Of a DNA stretch of 64,000 bases, positions 53,959-63,036 are shown piece after piece (the first letter of the stretch is position 1; the number at the start of each line of letters is the position of its first letter). The notes beneath the pieces are model-generated. The model made no database searches and was not told where the DNA came from. It saw only the letters and a program-made list of their open reading frames with translations. Both the position numbers and the translations under genes were made by a program. This stretch comes from Rosettibacter sp964572725 (GTDB taxonomy: Bacteria; Bacteroidota; Ignavibacteria; Ignavibacteriales; Melioribacteraceae): the NCBI GenBank assembly GCA_964572725.1, contig CAZNFW010000013.1, forward strand, positions 1-64,000. The letters run 5' to 3'.

Positions 53959-54648
53959 TTATTTTGTTGCAATAACAACCTGTACAAGTCCAAATGTTAA
54001 AAAGTGTTGTTCGACTTCAGCAAATCCATTCTGGGTGAGTAATTTCTTTAAATCAATTTTTTCTTCAAATTCACCCACAGATTCCGGTAAATATTTATAT
54101 GCTTCTCTGTCTCCTGAAATTAATTTGCCAATTAATGGCAAAATATTATTAAAATAAAAAAGATAGATTTTTTTAATTAATTTATTTGAGGGTAGACTAA
54201 ATTCCAGAATTGTAACTTTGCCCTGTTTTTTTAATACTCGATAAAATGATTGAAAACTTTTATTAATATCATAAAAATTTCTTACACCAAATGCTACTGT
54301 GATATTTGTAAAAGTCTCATCTTTAAAAGGTAAATTCTCTGCTGTGCTTTGAACCAATTTTCCATTACACCATTCTGCTTTCTTGTTGAATAACATAAGC
54401 ATGTTCATTGAAAAATCCAGACCAAAAATTTTACTTACATTAAATTTTTTTGCAGCAATTGCAAAATCGCCTGTTCCACATGCCACATCCAGCAAAATTG
54501 AACTCGAATTCAATTTGCTAAGCTTAATTGCTTTTTTACGCCAGTAATAATCTATTCCAAGACTTAAAAAATGATTTAAGAAATCATATCTGCGAGATAT
54601 TGAATCGAATATTCTTTTAACTCTGCCTTTTTTTGTAATTGAATCCAT
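53959..54648 (-). CDS. menG: Demethylmenaquinone / ubiquinone C-methyltransferase (UbiE/MenG family)
   Basis: SAM methyltransferase of 229 residues for the last step of menaquinone synthesis. The N-terminal 'FDSISRRYDFLNHFLSLG' and 'YYWRKKAIKLS', the SAM motif 'LLDVACGTGDFAI', and 'VAFGVRNFYDINKSF' identify it. In Bacteroidota-type bacteria menaquinone is the expected quinone, so MenG is a better name than UbiE. Its ATG overlaps the stop of the PAP2 gene by one base (TAATG), so they are translationally coupled. Confidence 0.94.
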   Translation of the reverse strand: MDSITKKGRVKRIFDSISRRYDFLNHFLSLGIDYYWRKKAIKLSKLNSSSILLDVACGTGDFAIAAKKFNVSKIFGLDFSMNMLMLFNKKAEWCNGKLVQSTAENLPFKDETFTNITVAFGVRNFYDINKSFQSFYRVLKKQGKVTILEFSLPSNKLIKKIYLFYFNNILPLIGKLISGDREAYKYLPESVGEFEEKIDLKKLLTQNGFAEVEQHFLTFGLVQVVIATK

Positions 54649-55601
54649 TATGTTTTTTCAATAATTCTATAAAAATAATTTTCTGACTTTACATTCCACC
54701 AATTATAAATGTATTTACCGCTCCACAAAGTAAACAGCATAAAGAATAATCCGCCAATTAAATCAATAACATAGTGATATCTTAAATAAACAGTAGCAAA
54801 AATTAAAAGTATTCCATCTGGAATAAAAAAATATCTCATTCTGCTTTTAAATTTTACAGATAAAAACATAACAAGCAATGTCATTTGAGTGTGTCCGCTC
54901 GGGAAAGCATCTCGTTGAACAATTGCTGCAGGATTTAATGTGCCTTTTGGAATTGATTCTCCTGAGTTTACAACTTCTCTCAAAAAATTTGTTAAACAGA
55001 GTCCGGGCAGTTCAACATCATTTAATTCAAAATTATGAAGTGTAAATCTTGGACCTATTGCAGGAACTAAAATATATCCTATATACGAAAGAATAAAACC
55101 ATAAACAATAATGAATGCCGAATAATCAAGTTCCTTAAGTTTTCCAGTAAAAATTAAATCCAACCCAAGAATAATTGGCAAAAAGAAAAAAGTACCATAC
55201 ACAATTTGAAGCAGTTCGGTCAGAAATGGATTAGCAATTTTATAAAGTTCCTGTGTTGGATTCGTATTAAAAATCATTCTGTCAATTTTAATTAGAAAAT
55301 CATCATAAATTTCACCTCGAATTGGGTCAACCATATAATAAAGTTCTTTGAAAAAAATTAAAATTAGAGGAACTAGATACCAGTAATGCAGATGTCTCCA
55401 GATTATATTGTTATTATTTACATCTTTATAAGCAACAAAAAATACATAAGTTATAATTAATAAATTTACTATCAGATTATTCTGCCAGTAAATAATTTTA
55501 TTTGAATAAATAATATTAAGAATAGATAAGAACAAGCTAAAAACTATAACAATAAAATCGGTGGGATTAATATTCAGAATTAGATTTTTACTTTCTTTCA
55601 T
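54648..55601 (-). CDS. PAP2-superfamily membrane phosphatase/transferase
   Basis: Integral membrane protein of 317 residues with about six or more hydrophobic spans. The PAP2 motifs C2 'AFPSGHTQM' and C3 'YLRYHYVIDLIGG' (Arg, His and Asp) are present. 'GPRFTLH' precedes C2, resembling Aur1-like inositolphosphotransferases and other lipid phosphate enzymes. It may act on undecaprenyl-phosphate or phospholipid head groups; the exact substrate is unknown. It is coupled to menG and lies 31 bases after rsmA. Confidence 0.85.
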   Translation of the reverse strand: MKESKNLILNINPTDFIVIVFSLFLSILNIIYSNKIIYWQNNLIVNLLIITYVFFVAYKDVNNNNIIWRHLHYWYLVPLILIFFKELYYMVDPIRGEIYDDFLIKIDRMIFNTNPTQELYKIANPFLTELLQIVYGTFFFLPIILGLDLIFTGKLKELDYSAFIIVYGFILSYIGYILVPAIGPRFTLHNFELNDVELPGLCLTNFLREVVNSGESIPKGTLNPAAIVQRDAFPSGHTQMTLLVMFLSVKFKSRMRYFFIPDGILLIFATVYLRYHYVIDLIGGLFFMLFTLWSGKYIYNWWNVKSENYFYRIIEKT

Positions 55602-55632
55602 GAATAAAATGGAGAATAATTATCAAATAAAT

Positions 55633-56424
55633 TTACAGTTGATTTTTAATAAACTCGTAAAGCTGAACAAATTCTTTAATTGATAAATCTTCTGCACGTT
55701 TGGTGAGAAGATTGGCAACTAAATCATTATTCGTAAAATTTATGTTTCGAAATATACTATTAGCGAGTGAATTTTTTAAAACTTTTCTTCTGTTCCCAAA
55801 TGCAGCTTTAACAACTTTTATAAATAAATCGTCATTTATTTTCTCTTGTAATTCTCCATCGAATTTTATTTGAACTATTGCCGAATATACTTTTGGTTTT
55901 GGATAAAACACATTTGGTGAAATCTTAAAACATAATTTTGTTTGTGCAAAATAATTTAATAGAACACTCAAAATTCCATAATCCTTAGTTCCCTTTTCTG
56001 CGGTTATTCTTTTTGCCACTTCATATTGAACCATAAGCAAAGCATCTTTAACAAATTTTCTTTCATAAATTAACTTGAATAGAATTGGAGAAGTAATATT
56101 ATAAGGGATATTTCCGATAATTCTGAATTTTTCATTCTTATTAACAAATTCGGAGAGATTTATTTCTAAAAAATCTTTGTTAATTATCTCGAGAGAAGGA
56201 AATTTTTCTTTAAGCTGTTTAACTGCTCTTTTATCAATTTCAACAGCAATAAATCTTTTTACTTTATTGACCAGTTCTGATGTTAAAGCTCCTGTTCCAG
56301 AACCAATTTCAAGCACAAAATCTTCTTTTTCTGGCTTAAATTCTTCAATAATCTTTCTGATAATATTTTTATCCAAAAGATAATTCTGACCAAATCTTTT
56401 CAACGGATAAATTTTTTCTTCCAT
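55633..56424 (-). CDS. rsmA: 16S rRNA (adenine(1518)-N6/adenine(1519)-N6)-dimethyltransferase
   Basis: KsgA family; dimethylates two adjacent adenines in the 3' hairpin of 16S rRNA. The N-terminal 'KRFGQNYLLDKNIIRKI', SAM motif 'VLEIGSGTGALTSEL', and motif IV 'IIGNIPYNITSPILFKL' are diagnostic. 'AFGNRRKVLKNSL' is typical of the C-terminal helical part. At 263 residues its length is normal. The start is 53 bases from the divergent glycosyltransferase gene. Confidence 0.96.
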   Translation of the reverse strand: MEEKIYPLKRFGQNYLLDKNIIRKIIEEFKPEKEDFVLEIGSGTGALTSELVNKVKRFIAVEIDKRAVKQLKEKFPSLEIINKDFLEINLSEFVNKNEKFRIIGNIPYNITSPILFKLIYERKFVKDALLMVQYEVAKRITAEKGTKDYGILSVLLNYFAQTKLCFKISPNVFYPKPKVYSAIVQIKFDGELQEKINDDLFIKVVKAAFGNRRKVLKNSLANSIFRNINFTNNDLVANLLTKRAEDLSIKEFVQLYEFIKNQL

Positions 56425-56444
56425 AAAGATTCATGATAATTATT

Positions 56445-56452
56445 TATATTTG
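56445..56452 (+). promoter_or_regulatory. Predicted -7 promoter element of the glycosyltransferase gene
   Basis: TATATTTG on the plus strand, about 26 bases before the ATG at 56478. No matching -33 element. Confidence 0.4.
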
Positions 56453-56477
56453 ATTACTAATGTAAATAAAATTTATC

Positions 56478-57569
56478 ATGTTCGAGATAATATTTTTAAC
56501 TGCACTGTCACTTTATTTTATTCAATTAGTAATCTTTACAATTGGAGCAAGTAAAAGATTTCCGAAAATTCGTGATGAAAAATTACCATATATTACAGTT
56601 ATAGTTGCCGCACGCAACGAGGAAAATAATATTCTTGATTGTTTGAACTCGCTTGATAAATTAATTTATCCGAATGACAAAATAGAAATAATAATTGTTA
56701 ATGACCATTCAACAGACAGAACAGGTGAAATAATAGAATCTTTCATAAAGGATAAACCAAAATTCAAATCAATTATACCTGATAAACAAATTGGTTCACT
56801 AAAAGGAAAAACAAATGCTCTTGCAAATGCTATAAAAATAGCAAAAGGAGAAATTATTCTTACAACAGATGCAGATTGCATAGTATCTCCAACATGGGCT
56901 AAAACACTTGTTTCTTACTATCAAAAGGATGTTGGATTTGTAGGAGGTTTTACAACTCAGCAAGATTATAATGCATTTGCAGGAATGCAAGCTGTTGATT
57001 TTATCTTTTTACTTACTGTAAATGCAGGTGCACTTAATTTAGGAAAGCCACTTGGATGCATCGGAAATAATATGTCATACAGAAAATCTGCTTACGACGA
57101 AGTTGGAGGTTACGAAAATATTCCTTTTTCAGTTACAGAAGATTTTAATTTGTTAATGGCAATTCATAAACTAAAAAAATATAAAATTCTTTATCCTTTA
57201 GATGCTGGTGCGCTTGTAGTTTCAAAGCCATGTCCTGATTGGAAGTCATTATACTGGCAAAAGAAAAGATGGGGTGTTGGAGGAACTGAAAGTGATATTA
57301 TTGGTTATTTAGTTATGCTGTGGGGATATATCACTCACGCTGCTATGATTCTAACACCATTTTTATTTTCATTGACTTCACTTTATTTGTGTTTCTTTAA
57401 AATTTTCATTGATTACTTCTTTGTTTACCCCGTTTACAAAAGACTTAATCTGAAATTAAAGTTCAATCACTTTATAGCATTTGAAATTTACTTTATAATT
57501 TATGTACTTCTGCTTCCTTTTATTGTTCTTCCAAATAAAAAAGTTAAGTGGAAAGGAAGAGAATTTTAA
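56478..57569 (+). CDS. Membrane glycosyltransferase, family 2
   Basis: Protein of 363 residues: an N-terminal span (about 2-22), a GT-A domain and three to four C-terminal spans. 'ITVIVAARNEENNILDCLNSL' opens the GT2 fold (residues 39-59; shown here only in part as 'VIVAARNEENNIL'). 'IVNDHSTDRT', 'TTDADCIVSP' (the DxD region) and 'WQKKRWGVGG' (QxxRW-like) follow. Such processive-type enzymes make glycolipids or polysaccharides, but the product is unknown. It opens a plus-strand block of envelope genes. Confidence 0.88.
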   Translation: MFEIIFLTALSLYFIQLVIFTIGASKRFPKIRDEKLPYITVIVAARNEENNILDCLNSLDKLIYPNDKIEIIIVNDHSTDRTGEIIESFIKDKPKFKSIIPDKQIGSLKGKTNALANAIKIAKGEIILTTDADCIVSPTWAKTLVSYYQKDVGFVGGFTTQQDYNAFAGMQAVDFIFLLTVNAGALNLGKPLGCIGNNMSYRKSAYDEVGGYENIPFSVTEDFNLLMAIHKLKKYKILYPLDAGALVVSKPCPDWKSLYWQKKRWGVGGTESDIIGYLVMLWGYITHAAMILTPFLFSLTSLYLCFFKIFIDYFFVYPVYKRLNLKLKFNHFIAFEIYFIIYVLLLPFIVLPNKKVKWKGREF

Positions 57570-57605
57570 TTAATGTTGTTTATTCATTAATCTTGGATAA
57601 ATTTT

Positions 57606-58433
57606 ATGAAAATAAAATTATCAGCACTTCTGCTTTTGATTATTCACTTTCAAATTTTCTCTCAAAAAAAAATTGAAATATTTCCAGACAATTTAACAGT
57701 TCAGCCATTTACTGCTAATATTCTTGAACCTAAACTTGGTTTTCTGTTTCATTTATCTAAAAATGAATTGAGGCTGGATATTGGAAATTCTATTGATGTA
57801 GTGAGAATTCAACATGATGATGAAACAATTTCAATTGGTGCAGATTTATTCACATATACTCTGCTCCGAAGTGAGAAAAATTTTCATTTCCCTGTTGATG
57901 CAGTTGACTACCTGTTTGGAATTAATTCGTGTTACACAAAAAAAATTGACAACAATAAAATTGGAATACGATTTCGTCTAAGCCACATCAGTGCTCATTT
58001 TGTTGATGGACATTTCGATGGAACAAACAATAAATGGCGTGATAATCTAAATCCTCGTGTATACAGCCGTGAGTTTATCGAGATTATGCCGTTTTACTCA
58101 ATTCACAACCTCAGATTCTACGGCGGATTTACATACATTTTTCATGTTGACCCTCAATTCATAAAAAAAGATAATTATCAAATTGGATTTGATTATTTTG
58201 GGAATGAAATTTTTAATAACAACATTAGACCATTTTTTGCTTTTGATTTAAAAGTAGTTCACATTGATAATTATTCTATTAATCATTCTGTTTCTGCAGG
58301 ATTAAAATTTGGTAAAACAAATGGAAAAGGCCTTAGCACATATATAAATTTTTACTCTGGTAAAAGTATTCATGGAGAATATTTTGATATTAATAAAAAT
58401 TATTTTGCATTTGGAATAAATTTGGATTTATAA
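57606..58433 (+). CDS. Probable outer-membrane protein, DUF1207-like
   Basis: Protein of 275 residues with a signal peptide ending near residue 20. The mature part is beta-rich: 'FTANILEPKLGFLFHLS', 'RFRLSHISAHFVDGHFDG' and 'YGGFTYIFHVDP'. It ends in 'FAFGINLDL', a barrel-like last strand. The pattern recalls DUF1207 family proteins; I hold this with moderate confidence. It is one base upstream of the site-2 protease gene and is probably cotranscribed with it. Function unknown. Confidence 0.7.
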   Translation: MKIKLSALLLLIIHFQIFSQKKIEIFPDNLTVQPFTANILEPKLGFLFHLSKNELRLDIGNSIDVVRIQHDDETISIGADLFTYTLLRSEKNFHFPVDAVDYLFGINSCYTKKIDNNKIGIRFRLSHISAHFVDGHFDGTNNKWRDNLNPRVYSREFIEIMPFYSIHNLRFYGGFTYIFHVDPQFIKKDNYQIGFDYFGNEIFNNNIRPFFAFDLKVVHIDNYSINHSVSAGLKFGKTNGKGLSTYINFYSGKSIHGEYFDINKNYFAFGINLDL

Positions 58434-58434
58434 A

Positions 58435-59427
58435 ATGGAAGAAGATTTTGCAGAAATAAAGGATTATTATCAACATCAGGTAAAAAAGAATTCCTATTTA
58501 ATTCATATCATCCTCTTAATAATCACTTTTATTACTACAATTATTGCAGGTCTGGAATGGACAACAGGTAAAATTGGTCCATACGAATTTAGTGACCTTA
58601 AACTTGGTTTGCCCTATGCAGTTTCAATCATATTTATTTTAGCATGTCATGAATTTGGTCATTACTTTGCTGCAAGGTATCATAAAGTAAAAGCAACACT
58701 TCCTTACTTTATTCCTTTTCCACCTATACCAGGATTTTTTAACTTTGGCACAATGGGTGCAGTAATTAGAACAAAATCTATTACTCCAAATAATAAAGCC
58801 ATGTTTGATATAGGCGTAGCTGGACCTATTTCCGGCTTTATTGCATGTTTATTTGTTCTGATTTATGGATTTACTCATCTTCCTCCTGTTGAATATATAC
58901 TTACAATTCACCCGGATTATTTTTCCCCTGATTATGGAAAAAATGCCGTTAACCTTGAATTTGGCAGCACATTAATTTTTGAATTACTGAAAAACTTATT
59001 TGCAAATCCCAATGATTTTGTTCCGCCAATGTCCGAAGTTTATCATTATCCATATTTATGTGTAGGATGGTTTGGTTTGTTTGTAACAGCAATGAATCTC
59101 ATTCCTGTTGGACAATTAGATGGTGGTCATATAATTTATTCAATGTTTGGAGAAAAAATTCATGAAGCAGTTGCAAGTATTTCAATGATTATATTAATGA
59201 TACTTGGTGCAGGAGGAATATTAAGCAGCTTTCTTGGATTTCAATTTGAATTAGGCTGGAGCGGCTGGCTGTTCTGGGCTTTAATTTTGTATTTTTTTAT
59301 TAAAGTCAAACATCCTCCTGTTCCCCACTTTGAAAAATTGGACAGAAAAAGAATGATACTTGGTTACATTGCAATTATAATTTTTATTTTATCATTTTCT
59401 CCTACACCATTTATTATTTCATTATAA
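58435..59427 (+). CDS. Site-2 protease-family (M50) membrane zinc metallopeptidase
   Basis: Protein of 330 residues with about seven or eight hydrophobic spans. The zinc motif is H72-E-F-G-H76 in 'ACHEFGHYFAARYH', and the second metal-binding segment is 'NLIPVGQLDGGHIIY'. Relatives cut transmembrane segments of anti-sigma factors or other membrane proteins. The segment 'PPIPGFFNFGTMGAVIRTK' after the zinc site is typical of the plant EGY/bacterial subgroup without a PDZ domain. The ATG lies one base after the upstream stop. No anti-sigma factor gene is nearby. Confidence 0.9.
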   Translation: MEEDFAEIKDYYQHQVKKNSYLIHIILLIITFITTIIAGLEWTTGKIGPYEFSDLKLGLPYAVSIIFILACHEFGHYFAARYHKVKATLPYFIPFPPIPGFFNFGTMGAVIRTKSITPNNKAMFDIGVAGPISGFIACLFVLIYGFTHLPPVEYILTIHPDYFSPDYGKNAVNLEFGSTLIFELLKNLFANPNDFVPPMSEVYHYPYLCVGWFGLFVTAMNLIPVGQLDGGHIIYSMFGEKIHEAVASISMIILMILGAGGILSSFLGFQFELGWSGWLFWALILYFFIKVKHPPVPHFEKLDRKRMILGYIAIIIFILSFSPTPFIISL

Positions 59428-59472
59428 TAACCTTGACATTAACATAAAGCTTTGTCTAAATTTGTTTTTAAG

Positions 59473-59564
59473 AATAAAGGAAAAATTATAGAAAAGACTG
59501 CTACAATTAAATTAATGAGTAAAATAAACTTTAAAGGCAAGTTTTCTATGATTTTTCCTTTATT
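59473..59564. repeat. Near-perfect 23-base inverted repeat
   Basis: Arms 59473-59495 and 59542-59564 are complementary at 22 of 23 positions, with a 46-base spacer, in the 183-base gap between the M50 and lipoprotein genes. The arms are purine-rich / pyrimidine-rich. The structure would form a long A/U hairpin in plus-strand RNA; its role is unknown. Confidence 0.75.
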
Positions 59565-59610
59565 ATTTCTTTCCAGAAAATCAAACCAGAAAATTAACAG
59601 AGATTTTTTT

Positions 59611-60432
59611 GTGAAACATTTTATATATCTTTTTATCATCTCAGTGCTTTTTTTTCTTGGTTGTGAAGAAATACCCAATAACATAATCGATCAAAAATTA
59701 ATTAACACAACTGCAGAAATTATTCAAGCACCAGAAAGCTTTAATTATTCGAGTTCAGATTCTTCTTTTGTTACTTCAATTAAATTAAGCAATTCAGAAT
59801 TTATTGAGAATGTATGGTTAAGAATAAAATTTTATGACGGCTCTACAACAATTCATTCACAAATATTCATGTCAGATGAAGGCGACCTTTATATAACCGG
59901 GGATGAATTTAAAGGGGACAATATTTATTCTGCATTAATTCCAATGAGTAATAAATTTCCGAATGGGAAATATGTTATTGAATATTTTATTCAAAATAAA
60001 AATTTATCATCACAGGAAAATTCACTAAAAATAGCTGTTCATTATTTTAATTACATTAATTCACAAATTAATTTACCGCCTTCAATTACTGAAGTGATTG
60101 TTCCTTCCACTGCTTCTTATGAACAAAAAATTACTTTGATGGTAAAGGTAAATGACCCCAATGGACTTAAAGATATTTCTTCTGTTTACTATGAATTATA
60201 TAAACCTGATGGAAGCAAAACAGTTAACAGTCAAGGAATTTCACAATTCCCTTTGTTTGATGACGGGAATACTACATCTAATGGAGATGCTACAGCCAAT
60301 GACGGAACTTATTCAGTATTTCTGACTTTTCCATCCGGTCAACCTCTGGGACAATGGAGATTTGAATTTTATGCTAAAGACAAAGGCGGATTAATTAGTG
60401 AAAAATTCATTCATTACTTAACACTAAAATAA
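59611..60432 (+). CDS. Predicted lipoprotein with Ig-like beta domains
   Basis: Protein of 273 residues. I start at GTG 59611, because it gives a clean lipoprotein signal ('VKHFIYLFIISVLFFLGC', lipid Cys at 18); the frame is open back to TTG 59452, but that would place 53 residues of inverted-repeat sequence before it. The mature part looks like two Ig-like beta sandwiches ('SSSDSSFVTSIKLSN' and 'QKITLMVKVNDPNGLKDISS'), with a calcium-loop-like 'DDGNTTSNGDATANDGTYS' that resembles choice-of-anchor or cohesin-type modules. Unknown function; it stands 19 bases before the BNR protein gene. Confidence 0.75.
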   Translation: MKHFIYLFIISVLFFLGCEEIPNNIIDQKLINTTAEIIQAPESFNYSSSDSSFVTSIKLSNSEFIENVWLRIKFYDGSTTIHSQIFMSDEGDLYITGDEFKGDNIYSALIPMSNKFPNGKYVIEYFIQNKNLSSQENSLKIAVHYFNYINSQINLPPSITEVIVPSTASYEQKITLMVKVNDPNGLKDISSVYYELYKPDGSKTVNSQGISQFPLFDDGNTTSNGDATANDGTYSVFLTFPSGQPLGQWRFEFYAKDKGGLISEKFIHYLTLK

Positions 60433-60451
60433 AACTGGTTAGATGAATTAA

Positions 60452-62026
60452 ATGAAAAAGTTATTTCTTGTTTATCTTTTAATGCTTTTTGCAGCAAATA
60501 ATTACTCACAAAAACTGCCGAAAAGTTTCTCATTTGAAAACTTAGAAGTAATTGGTGATTACCCTGCAAGTAATTCAATCGAAAAAATTTTATTTGTTGA
60601 AGATACAATATGGCTTGCAACATCAAAAGGTTTAAGCAAATCAACTGATTATGGGAATTCATGGATTAATTTTTACAAACATGAAGATTTTGGTGAAGAT
60701 GGAATTTCTGCAATTGGTTATTATGATGGTGTAATCTGGGCTGCTACATGGAAAATGGAAGAAATAGCCGGTTCTAAAGTTCCAACAGGTACTGGTCTTC
60801 ACTATTCAACTGATTTTGGAAAAACATGGAATAATATCAAACAACCTGTCGATGACCCCGGAGATTCAATTATTACTTATGGAATTAATAAAATTCGTGC
60901 CTTACCTGTAACAGTTCCTCAACAAAATTTTGTATATGACATAGCTTTTACAAAAAATACAATCTGGATTGTCTGCTTTGCCGGAGGTTTAAGAAAATCC
61001 ACTGATATGGGAAAAACATGGCAAAGAGTTGTTCTCCCTCCAGATAATCTTGATTCAATTAAACCTACCGACACACTTAAATTCTCACTTCAACCTGTTG
61101 CGGGAAAGTTTGGGAAAGAATCTTATTTAAATCATCGAGCTTTTTCTTTACTTGCAGTTGATGATTCAACAATTTATGTCGGCACAGCAGGCGGAATAAA
61201 TAAAAGCACTGACGGCGGTATAAGCTGGATAAAATTTAATCACACCAATCAATCAAATCCTATTAGTGGAAATTTTATTTTGTCTCTTCAACACAATAAA
61301 TATGATAACTCCATTTGGGCTGCAACATGGAAAGCAGAAGGCAGCGATGAATATTATGCTCTTAGTGTTACTTATGACGGCGGCAATTCATGGCAGACAC
61401 TTTTAACCGACGAAAAAATTCTTGATATTGATTTCAAATATTACGGCAACAATAATTTTACTCATTCAGATATTTTTGCTGCTACTGAAAATGGTCTCTT
61501 TCGTTCAAACAATAATGGCAAATCTTGGTTTTCGGTTCAGGAAATTGTTGACAGTAAAACTAAAATTCCTATTAACATCAAAAAGCAAAGATTTAGAGCT
61601 GTAAAAGTTAAACAAAGAGATGAATCAACTGATATATGGATTGGAACACTTGACGGTTTAGCAAAATTCACAGATATAAATAATAACTGGGATGGCGAAT
61701 GGAAAGTTTTTCTATCATCAAAAAAATTAAACAGCTCAAACGAATCTTATGCATTTCCAAATCCATTTTCACCCGATGAAGAAGTAGTAAGAATCAAATA
61801 CAAAATTGAAAAAAGTGCAATTGTAACAATTAGAATATTTGATTTTGGAATGAATCTGGTTAGAACAGTAATTCAAAACGCAATTAGAAATTCTGCTGGA
61901 GAGCAAATTGAGTTCTGGGATGGAAAAGATGAAAGCGGCAGAATTGTTCCGAATGGAGTTTATTTCTATCGGATTGATATTGATTCTAATGAACCTTTAT
62001 TTGGTAAAATAATTGTATTAATGTAA
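60452..62026 (+). CDS. Secreted BNR/sortilin-like repeat protein with FlgD-type C-terminal domain
   Basis: Protein of 524 residues with a signal peptide ending near residue 19. Several BNR-type motifs follow ('STDYGNSW', 'STDFGKTW', 'STDMGKTW', 'STDGGISW', 'SNNNGKSW'), as in beta-propellers such as Vps10/sortilin. The C terminus (about 430-524) has 'YAFPNPFSPDEEVVRI' and 'WDGKDESGRIVPNGVYFYRI', a FlgD-Ig-like tail of the type used with T9SS. The two PorV/PorQ-like genes that follow are consistent with export by that system. Confidence 0.85.
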   Translation: MKKLFLVYLLMLFAANNYSQKLPKSFSFENLEVIGDYPASNSIEKILFVEDTIWLATSKGLSKSTDYGNSWINFYKHEDFGEDGISAIGYYDGVIWAATWKMEEIAGSKVPTGTGLHYSTDFGKTWNNIKQPVDDPGDSIITYGINKIRALPVTVPQQNFVYDIAFTKNTIWIVCFAGGLRKSTDMGKTWQRVVLPPDNLDSIKPTDTLKFSLQPVAGKFGKESYLNHRAFSLLAVDDSTIYVGTAGGINKSTDGGISWIKFNHTNQSNPISGNFILSLQHNKYDNSIWAATWKAEGSDEYYALSVTYDGGNSWQTLLTDEKILDIDFKYYGNNNFTHSDIFAATENGLFRSNNNGKSWFSVQEIVDSKTKIPINIKKQRFRAVKVKQRDESTDIWIGTLDGLAKFTDINNNWDGEWKVFLSSKKLNSSNESYAFPNPFSPDEEVVRIKYKIEKSAIVTIRIFDFGMNLVRTVIQNAIRNSAGEQIEFWDGKDESGRIVPNGVYFYRIDIDSNEPLFGKIIVLM

Positions 62027-62041
62027 AACAAAGCCGAGAAA

Positions 62042-63031
62042 ATGTTGAAAAAATTATTATTAATATTGCTTATAATAGTCTCAGTAATAAAACCACAAAC
62101 TCAATATTCACCTATTAACAGTATGACTGGTTCATTCAGTAGAATGGGATTTGGTGCACGAGGTATGGGAATGGGCAATGCTATGTCTGCAGTTAAAGAT
62201 GGCAATCTTGTTTCTTATTACAATCCTGCCCTTTCTGCTTTTCAGGAAGGGAATGCATTTCAAACTTCTTATTCATTTTTATCATTGGACAGAACTCTAA
62301 GTTTTATCAACTTTACAAGAAAATTTGAATTCAAAAAGGAATCTGAATCAAAACAAATTAAATCAGTAGCAGGAATAAGCTCAGGTTTTATATTAGCAGG
62401 AGTTTCAAATATTGATTTGCGTGACAATGAAGGTGAAATTTTTGACAACATATCAACAATGGAAATGCAATTTTTTATTTCATTGGCAAATCGCTTTTCC
62501 GATAAATTCGCTTTAGGTATAGCATTCAAATTTTATTACTATAAGCTTTACAACAATATAACTTCAACCGCTCTTGGAATGGATGCAGGCGCATTATATT
62601 CTTTTAATGAGAATCTTTCTTTATCACTTGTAATTTCCGATTTGAATAGTGCTTATAAATGGGATACGGGAAACATTTATGGACAAAATGGAAATACAAC
62701 GGTAAATAAATTTCCACTTTTAAAAAAATTAGGAATTGCATATAAATTTACAAATCCAAAATTAATAACATCACTAGAAATTGAAAGTAGCAATGCAAAT
62801 ACAAATTATTTAAGAGGCGGGATTGAATACAATATATATCAAGATTTTTTTATTCGAGGTGGAATTGACAGATTTAATTTATCAAACATAGATACTCCTG
62901 TTCGTCCTTCGTTTGGTTTTTCATATTTTTACAAATTAAAAACTATAAAATTTGGTATCGACTATGCATTTGTAATAGAACCTTATTCTTCAAACGACCA
63001 GCATATAATTGGAATAAATATTAACTTTTAA
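62042..63031 (+). CDS. PorV/PorQ-family outer-membrane protein (first copy)
   Basis: Protein of 329 residues with a signal peptide ending near residue 20. Its early block 'FSRMGFGARGMGMGNAMSAV' and the 'SYYNPALSAF' that follows are the PorV/PorQ-family signature; the rest is a FadL-like beta-barrel ending in 'QHIIGININF'. PorV in the T9SS shuttles cargo to the cell-surface attachment complex. Ignavibacteria have many such paralogues, so this need not be the true PorV. It follows the BNR protein by 15 bases. Confidence 0.88.
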   Translation: MLKKLLLILLIIVSVIKPQTQYSPINSMTGSFSRMGFGARGMGMGNAMSAVKDGNLVSYYNPALSAFQEGNAFQTSYSFLSLDRTLSFINFTRKFEFKKESESKQIKSVAGISSGFILAGVSNIDLRDNEGEIFDNISTMEMQFFISLANRFSDKFALGIAFKFYYYKLYNNITSTALGMDAGALYSFNENLSLSLVISDLNSAYKWDTGNIYGQNGNTTVNKFPLLKKLGIAYKFTNPKLITSLEIESSNANTNYLRGGIEYNIYQDFFIRGGIDRFNLSNIDTPVRPSFGFSYFYKLKTIKFGIDYAFVIEPYSSNDQHIIGININF

Positions 63032-63036
63032 TTACT

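Noticed and set aside
59452..59610. N-terminal extension of the lipoprotein gene (and an opposite-strand frame at 59439-59684)
   Set aside because: Both readings run through the inverted repeat, which gives similar peptides on both strands; the GTG at 59611 gives a proper lipoprotein signal.
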